NCBI GenBank assembly: GCA_001600615.1
Contig: BCKK01000005.1
Location: forward strand, 806,001 to 870,000
Origin: Dioszegia crocea
Lineage: Eukaryota > Basidiomycota > Tremellomycetes > Tremellales > Bulleribasidiaceae
Length of the DNA: 64,000 nt
Reading direction: 5' to 3'
Both the position numbers and the translations under genes were made by a program. The notes beneath the pieces were generated by a model, which ran no database searches, was not told where the DNA came from, and saw only the letters and a program-made list of their open reading frames with translations. Below, piece after piece: positions 46,667 through 55,849 of the stretch. The number at the start of each line of letters is the position of its first letter. Positions within the stretch are counted from its first letter, which is position 1.

Positions 46667-48134
46667 ATGGCCCCAACGACCACTCAAGCGCTCAAAGTTC
46701 TCGGTTCGGCTGTGATTCTAGCTGCGGCCCAAGAACCGATTGCCGATCTGGTCCTTTCGAGAAGAGATGCGAGGACAGATTTGGCTCCGACACCTACGCA
46801 ACAGTCAGTGATAGAGATGACGGAGTGGTACTGACTGCCAGGGTGACGCTGATCGTAGCTGCGTGCTATGTTGTGGTTATCGGCATACGTGAGTTGAGGA
46901 TATGCTGCTCAGGGCTTGCGCTGACAATACAGTGGTGAGCAGCGGCTGAGAGTGTTTTATCCCGATCGAGCTGACAAGGCAGTGGTGAGTCCCAGGTTGC
47001 GATGTCTCAACGCTGACAACTAGGCATGGTAAGTTGGCAAGCTCGTGACGCGACGCAGCTCACCAGCAGTCCCTTATCTCGAAAAGCTCATCTATCCATT
47101 CAAGCTTCTGGTAAGTAACGCCACCGCCAAGCTGACTTACAGACTGTCGGTCTGCATGAGATGTGAGTACAGTCGTAGCCAGACTGACGACAGGTGTCAC
47201 GCCATAGCTGGAGTGAGCAACCCCTTGATCCGACTGATGATAGGTCATAACCTGCGCCAGCATCGAGAGCATTACCGTAAATTCGGCAAGAGACCTGCTG
47301 ACGATAGCTTGAACCCAACGAGGGCGGCACGACAAGGATGCGAGGTGGTATCCCAGCTGTAAGCAATCGCAAGACTTGACTGACAGAAGATTACTCTGCC
47401 GGCGGGATATCTTGGGTCCGGGTTGATTGGTGCTATATTTGTCACTTGCGTAAGTTCTCCTTTGTCCCAACTGACGACAGGGCTTCGACACCAACGCATC
47501 CAAAGTTGCCTGCCTCGTCTTGGCGTTCTTCCTCCTGTTGACGGTGTACTGGGCGAGAAAGAGCTGGATCGCTTATGCGACATTCGCCCTAGTCGTCGCT
47601 TTGATCATTGTGAGTAAAGCCGAGGTTGGGCTGATGTCAGATCTGTTGGCTGGTAGCACGTTCTGTGGCTCTGCGCTTTCTAGTCGTGAGTCCAGACAGA
47701 GTGAAGCTGAAAATAGCTCTTCATCGGAGTTATGAGCTGTTTCTACACTGTCGTAAGTGACGTCAAGGTGAAGCTGACCACAGTGGGACATTATCGATGT
47801 TAGTATCATCGTTACGTCTGCTTACTATAGGATACGCTAGCTCGCAAAGTCAACACCTCGGATGCGTCCGAATACGCCACCATGATCGGCTGCTGCAGTT
47901 CGAGATTTTGGGGTGGGTCCGATGTTGACAAAGCTGATGTAGGCGCATTCTGGCTTCTTCAATCTGTACTCTGTAAGCCACTCCTATACCCAGCTGACAT
48001 AGTCTTCGGAGCAGGTCTGATGGTCGGCCTCGCGGTATTTGACGACGACTTTGAGACCCAAGCGCAAAAAGCGGAAATGTTCCTAGGAGGTGAGTCGGCG
48101 TCAAACTTGGCTAATGTTAGGTTCCCCAGGATAG
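46667..48134 (+). CDS. M50B-like membrane metallopeptidase with 18 introns and 2-nt microexons
   Basis: Integral membrane protein of about 286 residues, peptidase M50B-like family. Zn-binding HExxH is in FKLLTVGLHEMCHAIAGVIT (HEMCH near residue 84), spread over three exons. Further family blocks: SITLEPNEGGTTRMRGGIPA, ITLPAGYLGSGLIGAIFV, VALRFLVLFIGVMSCFYTVW, DDTLARKVNTSDASEYATM. Six or so spans. Read exons: 46667-46803, 46842-46888, 46933-46934, 46983-46984, 47024-47028, 47067-47110, 47143-47162, 47194-47212, 47244-47276 and ten more to the TAG at 48132-48134. About 41 percent of the gene is intron, the shortest 28 nt. Exons 3-5 together encode Leu-Trp-His inside VVVIGILWHAVPYLEKL; skipping all three keeps the frame. 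The gene ends 7 bp from the convergent COQ2 stop. Substrate unknown. Confidence 0.86.
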
Positions 48135-48141
48135 ACATGCA

Positions 48142-49413
48142 TTACCATAACACCTGCCAGACGTAATCCAGTGCAATCCCGACCCAGACCAAACCGCCCA
48201 ACCACCCATTACTGCAGAACTTCTTCCAGCAGTCTGCGCGAGAGTCAAAATCGACAGTCTTGCACTGCCATGCCAAATGTGCGGCCGCTCCAACGCAAGA
48301 GATCGAGTAGTAGGCCGGGCCCAGACCGGCTAGGTAGCCAGTGACTGTGAGGAGGGAGACGAAAGATGCTGATAGGGTGGATATGAATTGACGGGATGTA
48401 TCTGGGAATGCGAGTGCGGTGGATTTTACACCGACGAGAATGTCGTCCTTTTTGTCCTGATCTTAGCGGTGTCTCAGTCAGACTTACCTGGTGCGCGTAG
48501 ATGGTATCATACATGACACCCCAGAGGACACCACCGATGTACATTGGCGCGGTGATTGTCCAGTCTACAGCGCCGACGACGGCGGACCAGCCGAGAAATG
48601 TGCCCCAGTTGAACGTTAGGCCTGGGTCAGTTTCGTCGAAGTGTTACGCACCAAATATGATCTGAGGATAGTATGTGATCCGCTTCATTAGGGGGTATAT
48701 AACGACGAGACCGAGTGAGCTGGCACCGAGTACGATTCTAAATCAGCGTCGTCAAGGGTGGACTCACGAATACCAATTGAGCTGAGTCAATACTGCCAAC
48801 CCCGCAGATAGCTGGCCGCCGAGGAAAGTCAAAGCTTGGAATTGGGTCACATCCCCAGCTGCCAATGGCCTAGTCTTAGTGCGTTCTGCCATTAGCCCTG
48901 CCAAAGCCTAACTCACCCACTGCCTTGTCATACTTGGCATCCCACATATCATTAATCGTACATCCCGCTCCGCGCATAATGACAGCTCCTAACCCAAAGA
49001 GGCCTATGTAGAATAGAGGAGTGGTGATGGGAAGGTGATGGACTGTAGAAGCCATAGTAATGGACCAAGCTGAGATCAGCGCGGACAAAAGTCGACTTAC
49101 CGCATGGCCAGAAAAGTAAGATGCTGCCGATGGGCTTGTCTATTCGCGTCAAGAGGAGGTAGGGCTTTGCGCCGGCGGCCCAGTTGGGCAGGATTCTGTC
49201 GAGAATGTTGGTAGGGGCGAGGGGAGGTGGTGGTGAGGCTGGATGGAGGAGTTCTGAGTGCGCAAGAGGCGTAGGTGGGGGTGGAGGGAGTGGGGTGTGG
49301 AGGTACCGGATGGCTCTTGGCGGTGGGGGAAAGCGGAATGAGCGGGTGGCTAGGGCTCGTATTGGCGCATGCCGGAAGGCATTCAGAGTATGTGGGAGTG
49401 ATCTAGATAGCAT
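48142..49413 (-). CDS. COQ2: 4-hydroxybenzoate polyprenyltransferase COQ2 (ubiquinone synthesis)
   Basis: Mitochondrial inner-membrane UbiA-family prenyltransferase. Start [20 protein letters not shown] at 49413: Arg/Ala/Pro-rich presequence without acids for about 45 residues. Core: [20 protein letters not shown], then the first Asp motif [16 protein letters not shown] and the second [20 protein letters not shown], both needed for Mg-diphosphate binding, and TRPLAAGDV. Membrane spans include [18 protein letters not shown]. The end, [10 protein letters not shown], stops at 48142. Six introns of about 30-50 nt were read. The size of roughly 390 residues is normal for the family. It converges on the M50B-like gene with 7 bp between the CDS ends, so their 3' UTRs must overlap. 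Confidence 0.93.
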
Positions 49414-49962
49414 CTTGGCGAGCTGGACTAGGAATAGATGGGGTGATGGATAGCTCTGAACTTTTGGCCAGTCGCGAGATCTCGTGCCTGAAACGCGCGA
49501 TTGACGGCATGCACGGCGCTACGAGTAATCTTTCATGCCAGACAACTCGAAGCTCCTGGCTAGCACAGAGCCTGGTGAACAGTGCTTGAAAGAAGGAGTC
49601 TATAAAGTGCAGAGACAAATCGAGGGCACGGCTGGAAGGGCTGGAAGGGCAGGTGCGGACCTTCGTGGGAATAGCAGGTGCAGGGAGAAAGCCATCCGCC
49701 AGCGAGCAAGCAGGCAACGGCTGACGCCAACGCTGCGTCTTTGACAGAGGTTGGCTGCAGCTGGACCCCAACAGGTCTGTCCGCTCTCGCCTGAGAGACG
49801 TAGGACAGTACCCCGAATGGCAATTCTAGCAAACATGACGCCAATCCCAGGTCGGCCCGTTCCTCTTGCCTTCCAGCTCCAAAGGTCGCACTTGCCAGCC
49901 AGTAGAATGACCCCAGGAAGCGACGAGCTCGAGACGTAATATACATGCGTACAGAGTGGAAA
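49414..49962. other. Intergenic region, COQ2 promoter
   Basis: 549 bp between the COQ2 start and the LSM2 stop. The 172-codon frame at 49560-50078 (-) runs out of frame through LSM2 exons and is a shadow. A TATA-like tctataaagtg at 49599-49609 faces the wrong way for COQ2. No gene seen. Confidence 0.4.
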
Positions 49963-50410
49963 CTACTTCTTGCCCTCTTTGGCCTCTGTTCATCAGCCCC
50001 GCCCAAAGCTTTACTCACCCCTTCTTGTCGCATCTTCCAGCAGTGTCGTGTCGACATTCCCAGCCTGCATACGGACATACCGCACGACTGATCCTCGGAT
50101 GAAGCAGTTCTTAACGGCGAGCTGGGATCAGCTGGGGTCTTTGTGGGAACATACCATATGAGGATGTCTTTCCGGATCTTCCACCTTGATCCCGTCTAAT
50201 CTGATATTGAGGAATCTCATCAGCTCCGTCATTACTTGCACTCACTGATCGACCGATTTGAGAGTACCCGTTATTGATAGATCATTCTTTAGCTCAACGG
50301 TTATGACATGGTCGGTGAGAGTTTTGAAGAAGCTGCAATCAGCGATGCTAGGATGGGACCTACGAGAACATCAACTGTGGGTTAGCGTTGCACATTCCGG
50401 GACGTACCAT
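49963..50410 (-). CDS. LSM2: U6 snRNA/mRNA decay Sm-like protein LSm2
   Basis: Spliced protein of about 95 residues: MLMFSFFKTLTDHVITVELK, Sm1 NDLSITGTLKSVDQFLNIRL, DGIKVEDPERHPHM, Sm2 NCFIRGSVVRYVRM, then GNVDTTLLEDATRREAKEGK. The match to LSm2 is residue by residue, including the LSm2-only VDQxLNIxLD and DATRREA tail. Exon 1 holds only the codon ATG (50408-50410 plus 5' UTR); exon 2 is 11 nt (50364-50374); three longer exons follow. Subunit of both the nuclear LSm2-8 ring and the cytoplasmic LSm1-7 ring. Head-to-head with SEN34 across 182 bp. Confidence 0.93.
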
Positions 50411-50592
50411 CTTGACTAGTACAGCTGTGGCTGGTGTGCAAGGTCCGAGGCTTGTCTGTTGCTGTCTTGATCTGTCTGAATGGTGTAGAGGTAAGTGGTG
50501 GGAAGAGTGAGCTTATCAAACCTGAAACATATCCTGCGTGACGTGTCATCACTCAAATCTTGCCATTACTCTGCCACTATACATCAATCATC
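50411..50592. promoter_or_regulatory. Bidirectional promoter of LSM2 and SEN34
   Basis: 182 bp between the two ATGs, the smallest divergent spacer for two well-identified genes here. It must serve two RNA-processing genes. No specific site named. Confidence 0.5.
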
Positions 50593-51582
50593 ATGGGTGT
50601 AGAGCAGCTCGCATCCCCATCTTCTATCTCCCTCTACCTCATCAATGGCGTGGGAACAGTCTGGGATGCTCAAGGTGGGTCCAAAAAATGACATCGCTAA
50701 TCCCAGTGGCGGCAACTCTACACTGCGTCCACGGCATCTCCGGGCTGAGAGTTGGGACTCTGCCTGGAGTTTCATCTCAGAACGGGTTCCTAGGCCTACC
50801 TATGACTCTCATGCAAGAAGAGACGGCGTATCTAGTCCGGCAAGGTAAGTCGAATGCCAACCCCACTGACAATAGGCATCGCACATCTCGTACCCGTCAA
50901 CCCCAACCCTCACCGCTCGCTCCCCACTCCTGCTGAAGTCGAGGCGTATACGACCGCCCGGATTGCCCGGCTACGCATACAAGAAGCCTCAATCAGAGCG
51001 CTGGAGGAGGAGAAAGCGCGAACGGCCAAGGCGAAATTCGCCCAGGCGGGAGATGCAGCAATGGCGAAGCGGGAAGCGAGGGCGAGGGCAAGGGCGGCTA
51101 AGGCTGGGAAGGTGGAGGAGTTGTTTGAGCCGCCAAAGCCTGTCGAGGTACAGACTACAGAGGCCGAATCGATAAATCACTTCCACGCTATCTTGCCCCA
51201 CCCCTCATTTCCCCATCTTGCCCTTCTCGACACCATTTCTACCATCCCCCACCCGCTCTTCCCCTTCCCTTCGACCTCCCGGGACAAAGCTCTCCTCGCT
51301 ACATTCACACGACTACTCCAACTCGACCTCCGCGTAGGCCTTGGGCCCAGATTTGGAGGGGAATACCTCGTCTACCCAGGGGATTACCTACGGTATCATG
51401 CCCATTTTACCAGTCAGGTCTTGGTGCGGGATGAAGTCATAAGGCCGGCGGAGATTGTGGCATGGGGGAGACTAGGGACAGGGACGAAGAAGGCGGGGCT
51501 GTTGTGTTGCTGGGAGGAAGGAGAGGAAGGAGAGGATGATGGGGTTGAATTTTACAGTTTGGAGTGGGCTAATTTTGGATGA
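50593..51582 (+). CDS. SEN34: tRNA-splicing endonuclease catalytic subunit SEN34
   Basis: Cuts the 3' side of tRNA introns as part of the four-subunit endonuclease. Start MGVEQLASPSSISLYLINGV at 50593; two introns (about 50673-50706 and 50845-50875). The N-domain has VAATLHCVHGISGLRVGTLP and PMTLMQEETAYLVRQG, the usual Sen34 start (GxLPGxxxQNxxLGLPLxLxxEE). A charged coiled coil follows (RARARAAKAGKVEEL). The nuclease fold has RFGGEYLVYPGDYLRYHAHF with the catalytic Tyr and His, then WGRLGTGTKKAGLLCCWEE with the catalytic Lys. Stop at 51582. An intron-containing tRNA-Pro, the kind of RNA it acts on, lies 2 kb downstream. Confidence 0.93.
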
Positions 51583-51816
51583 ATTGCGCTCGGACCTTTC
51601 AGCTGGAAGGTCAAAAGCGGTGCTACTTGGGAAGGGTTGTCGGGGTCCAAGCGGCTGACGGTCCGTGCGGAAAAGCTGACGTATATAAGCCGCTTGCGTT
51701 CCTCTTTCCTTCCTTCATCCGTACTTCATCCTTCTCCCGACTGTAAGTTTCTCTCTTGAGACAAAGGTCCCATCTCGACCACTCTGATCACATCCTTAGC
51801 ATCAGCCTCGACCAGC
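51583..51816. promoter_or_regulatory. Promoter upstream of the low-complexity gene
   Basis: 234 bp. TATA-like gtatataagccg at 51681-51692, followed by a CT-rich stretch (ttcctctttccttcc) about 100 bp before the ATG, the classic arrangement of fungal TATA plus pyrimidine block. Confidence 0.5.
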
Positions 51817-52997
51817 ATGTCGAACATCAACAACTACAGCTCAACTGTCCATCGCTCCAGCACCGTCACGCGCTCAGAGCGTCAAGTATCAAGTCGACGC
51901 TCAAACGAACGCCGGATTTCACCACAGGTGCCTCCCCCGATCGCCGCTCAAGCCTCGACCCCCAATGCTAGATCTAAGCCGACCAGCGGCGGTCCATCCA
52001 AGGGATCCGTGGCTCCCGTTCAGCCCCCTATCATTACCGTACCCCGCCGCATTCCCAATCCATCCTACAACATCAACCCCAGCGTCGACGATGACGACTC
52101 GGACCTCCCCCTCGACGACTTCTTTCCTCCTGGAGGATTGTCAGAGGTCATCGATAGTTCTGGTGAATTTAGGTACGGGAAGGAGTATGTGTATGGTGTG
52201 GGAGCTTCAGACAGGCCCAGGGTGGTGAGTCGGATACGTATCGCGATCGAAGCAGTCCTGATTCAAACAGAACAACGGGGTCCCTACCAACCAAGCCTCA
52301 CTCAGCAGTGCTGCCGGGAGACAAGACCTTGCTCCGAACAAGGGTTCTAACAACCAGCACACAGCCCGAGGGCACACGGGCCAGGGTGTGAGTCTTTGCC
52401 CTTGTCAATGCTGAGCCTCTAGCTCGGTCAATCCCTCACCACACCACGCCCCACCGCCAGACCGGCCTTGCCGAAGGGTCCAGCCGCGTCCGCGGCGCCC
52501 GTCTCTAAACAGGTCGCGAGTCCAGTCTCAGTATGTCAGGCCGTGACCAAGGTTTACAATAAACTGATGCACTTAGAACGGGCAACCTGCATCCACTGCC
52601 GGAGTCGGTCCCAACCGAACCCCTCCTCGTCATGCAACCGCTATCCCTCCGATCCGGCCCATTAAACCTCCCAACCGCACAGCAGCAGGGCAGCGCACCT
52701 CCGACCCGACAATCCAGCAGGCGGAAGAGTCCAGGGCTAGCTAAGACGTATCACAAGATGTCTTCGGCGCCTGGGCACGACTTCGCGGTGGAGATTGCCG
52801 GTATCAAGAGACTTGAGAGGGCCACGGGAGATGGAAGGGTGAGGGAGAGGGAGGGATACGCGAGGGAGATTGCAGGTATCAGGAGAGTTCAGAAGGTCAC
52901 CCGGGAGGCCTGGGAGAATGGGTGGTCGGCTGCGCAGTCGGCCCTCAAAGAGCCGCGAAAGAACTCTGATGAGGGCAGAAAGAGGCTCAGGAGCTGA
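51817..52997 (+). CDS. Low-complexity Ser/Pro/Arg protein, unknown; 3' model uncertain
   Basis: Start MSNINNYSSTVHRSSTVTRS at 51817. Exon 1 is Ser/Arg/Pro-rich with an acidic DDDDSDLPLDDFFPPGG motif. Introns after about 52222 and 52398 join NNGVPTNQASLSSA and LGQSLTTPRPTARPALPKG. A further intron near 52531-52576 leads to NGQPASTAGVGPNRTPP. In that frame a stop occurs at 52744. The neighbouring frame continues to 52997 with two imperfect copies of a FAVEIAGIKRLERAT-like unit, which looks coding, so one more splice is likely missed. Mostly disordered; no domain recognised. Coordinates beyond 52740 are tentative. Confidence 0.5.
52785..52911 (+). repeat. Two-copy internal repeat of about 60 bp
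   Basis: GCGGTGGAGATTGCCGGTAT at about 52787 and GCGAGGGAGATTGCAGGTAT at about 52860 begin two similar stretches, encoding AVEIAGIKRLERAT and AREIAGIRRVQKVT. They are in the same frame, consistent with a duplicated coiled-coil unit. Confidence 0.6.
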
Positions 52998-53725
52998 GTC
53001 GAAGATCAACTGTGTTTACTAGAGTATCCACGAGTATCAAACAAGACAGTCTGCTGTTAGAAGTCTGCCCATGTAAACGTATCGTTCTCTGAGATGGCTG
53101 TGCACATGGACAGCTCAAATGCAAGGTGACTGTTGGACACTTGATCGTGAATGACCGGTGATCGGAAATGAGCTCCAGGTGGCTTGGGGTTTGACCTTGC
53201 TTATACCTTGCGTTGTACTTAGATTGCCGCTGATATGTAACTAGGTGTCAGCCCCACGAGTACGGATACCTATACACGATCAGGCTGAGTATTATGAGTG
53301 TGGCAGCTTGCGAGTCGCGGATGGGTGGCGGATAGTGGCGACGCGGGACCAAATTTCCTCCACTCTGACTTTCCATTCCTCAATGACAGTGCATTCCCCG
53401 GAGACATTCCCGGCGTCGGCAGTACACCTAGAGACCTGAGACACTGACGGGGATGGCAGCCACCCCTCCCGGATGCACTGGGCCCAAAAAACAGACATGC
53501 ATGACGAGAAACACGTGGGATCAAGCCCGGTCAAGCCGGCCCGGGCCATTTCTCCCCCCTACCCCCCTCCTTTGGACCTGCTGTGGCGGACGCAATATTG
53601 ATGCTACACCTATGTTTGGCGGGCCAAAACGATGCGCAAGACGTAGGGGCAGCTCCCCATAGCGGAAAAAGAGAGGGTCTCGGTGACAGGATCGAGCTAA
53701 AATGCGACCAAAGGTCAAAAGAGCT
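52998..53725. other. Intergenic region downstream of the low-complexity gene
   Basis: 728 bp with only short unsupported open frames. It contains a C-rich stretch (ccccctacccccctcc) near 53555-53570. Nothing else identified. Confidence 0.35.
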
Positions 53726-53811
53726 GGTCCGAACCGGGAATTGAACCCAGGACCTCTATCAAACCGGCTGTTACACCCTAAGATAGCGTAATACCACTAT
53801 ACCATTCAGAC
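53726..53811 (-). tRNA. tRNA-Pro(AGG) with a 14-nt intron
   Basis: Read on the minus strand from 53811. The acceptor GTCTGAA pairs with TTCGGAC (one G-T pair); D-arm TGGTATAGTGGTAT; anticodon stem CTATC pairs with GATAG; loop TTAGGGT has anticodon AGG at 53779-53777. A 14-nt intron (53775-53762) sits right after position 37, the canonical eukaryotic site. The T-arm is CTGGGTTCAATTCCCGG with the B-box GGTTCAATTCC. Discriminator C at 53726; CCA is not encoded, as expected. The overall sequence resembles other fungal tRNA-Pro. Confidence 0.92.
53762..53775 (-). other. tRNA-Pro intron
   Basis: 14 nt (tgtaacagccggtt in gene direction) between anticodon-loop positions 37 and 38. Its removal restores a 7-nt loop and a 5-bp anticodon stem. 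Confidence 0.85.
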
Positions 53812-54908
53812 AACCAGGCTGTTGGCTGTCTAGCAGCCGATGGAAGGGATGTTTTGGTAAAAATATAAAGAGATACGGCCAAAACTGAAGGTGTAGGGGA
53901 CTTTTTCCCTCACCGGCCCTTCCTCGACTCTCTCATCTCACCGTAGTCTCTCTGTGAACACCCCGGCTCACTGTCCACCTGCCCCAGCTTTGTCCAACAT
54001 CTCTGGTGTGTCTATGCCCAACATCCCTCAGTCATGCCTCATGAGGCTAAAGATGTCGAAAGGTTGTCAGTCCTCAGCGAGCGAGTGCTGCTTGACGCCT
54101 GGAAGGTAGCACTGGACTTGTCTGTGAAGTCTAGACCGTTGTGGCGCCATCGCCGACGCAGGCACACTCATTGCAAGACGGCAGGACGTAGGGCGGAAGT
54201 AGGTCCATTGTGACAGTGAGAGAGGAAGGAGTGAAACAGAGCAGGATACAGGGACGTTTATGGCTGGAGACCGGGACGTAGGACGAGGAAGTCAATGCCC
54301 AATGACGGTGCTACTGCAGCCCTGGAGCAGGCACTGGCGCTCTGCACTGAGCTGCTCGCTGACATTAGCTGACGGAATTTCTGTCATAGTAGGATACGGG
54401 CCGCGGAAGATTTACGACCATCCCGTGCATACTTGCAGTTGCCATCTACGCATATTGGTCAGTCAGAGTGTTCTTTGTCGACCTGGGCGAGACTGAAGGA
54501 ATAGGGGCTTCATAAGAAGTCACGCAGTGCTATCGCTTGAAAATTGCGGACGAGGAAGGAGTCTGGTGCATTTCTTTGAGGAAGGAGTGAGTGATTTACC
54601 AGCATGCTGCCTCCAGCCGATAAGTTTATGCTCAAGACTCAGTCAGGTATATCTAGACGTGCTAGTCTCTGTCTCAATCAGTCTACAATCACTTGGGATG
54701 TATACGAGGCGCTGGGACGGTCCCGTCATTGCCAAATCACCACTCAACAAGGGGCCATAACACGCAATCTATCTGAAACGTTTCAAGGGGACGACAAGAC
54801 ACTCGGACGAATGTCAATCTCGAAGAGTCATCGGAGTCAGGCTGGTTTCTCCCGCCAGCATTTTACAATGAGCCGCCTTTCAAACGCTGCTCCCCCGCAC
54901 AATAGCCA
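53812..54908. other. Intergenic region upstream of orphan gene block
   Basis: About 1.1 kb without a supported gene. Short open frames at 54260-54496, 54527-54760 and 54604-54912 (+) overlap each other in different frames. I see no terminal repeats or integrase-like motif next to the tRNA gene. Confidence 0.4.
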
Positions 54909-55838
54909 ATGATCACCCTCCTTCACTGCCTTCCCCGATCAACTTTGGGGATTCGATCCCTCACTCCTTCCAAGCCGACCTCTCCCTCCTACCCTGATTC
55001 CTCTAGACGCGGCGTCTCCACACACCACACCCAAGTCTCTGCGGACGACACTCTGATGGAGTATATTGAGGAGGCGATGCTGGCAACTCAGTATGACGCC
55101 GAAGAAGACGATCGGGAGGCGTATCTCGAGCGATTGCAGGAGAAGGCGGTCGAGCTAGCGGCGGGTGGCGAAAGCGAGGCAAAGGGGGCTGATGCAACGA
55201 TAGCGGAGGACATCGAAGGGTGAGTTTCTTGGCGTCATGTAAGGCAACCAATGCTGATCATCAGGTTAAGGCACAGCAACTTCGACCCCCAGCGGTCCGA
55301 TCTCCTCACCGTGACGAGCCGAGACGAGCTACTTTCCCTGATCCGATCTCGCCTCGAACGAGCTGCCCATCTCAATTGCACGGCTTCCACCGGGATCTGC
55401 GGGTGATCAGGCGAGGAGCCGAGAGGTTCGCCAAACGCCACCTCGAGACGAAGACGACGGAGCAATTGCAGGTGATTGCCCACTTTGCGCATCTCCACAT
55501 CACTACTTCCGTCTTGAGGCGAGCTGGCTTTGGAAGTCACCAATGGCACGTACCGGTGGCGCCAAGCACACATCAAGATGGTCGCTGGGGACCACTCCAC
55601 CCTGGCAAAGGTGGCTCGGTCCAAGAGCCGTCGGAGCAGGAAGGTCGGCGCCGAGCACGGCACCTTCCTCGCCGACTACATCGTTCCCGCCATCCCCTGC
55701 AACTTCCCGAACCCCTCCGACTTCGATGCTGATCCAGCCCACCCATCCTTACTGCATGTTGGGAGGCTGTGTAGCCGGGTCTCGGGCAGATTATGCGGAG
55801 AGCGGAGCGAGGCGGGGAGGTTCAGAGAGGAGAAATGA
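54909..55838 (+). CDS. Orphan gene or degenerate gene, model uncertain
   Basis: Start MITLLHCLPRSTLGIRSLTP at 54909. Exon 1 has an acidic helical part (LMEYIEEAMLATQYDAEEDD). A 45-nt intron (about 55221-55265) joins EDIEG to LRHSNFDPQRSDLL and LLSLIRSRLERAAHLN, then a TGA occurs at 55404-55406. Beyond it, coding-like helices appear in other frames: RRGAERFAKRHLETK at about 55412-55456 and RWRQAHIKMVAGDH, STLAKVARSKSRRSRKV at about 55556-55640, ending at a stop at 55838. Either I missed introns or the gene has lost its frame. No domain recognised. The basic second half could bind nucleic acid (weak inference). Confidence 0.35.
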
Positions 55839-55849
55839 GCTAGGCCCTG

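Noticed and set aside
46889..46955. Alternative 22-nt exon (46913-46934) in place of the 2-nt exons
   Set aside because: It keeps frame but needs a 24-nt first intron without a branch site and would insert RLALTIQ into a conserved span; left as a less likely option.
49560..50078. 172-codon minus-strand frame
   Set aside because: It crosses LSM2 introns and exons out of frame; LSM2 itself is certain.
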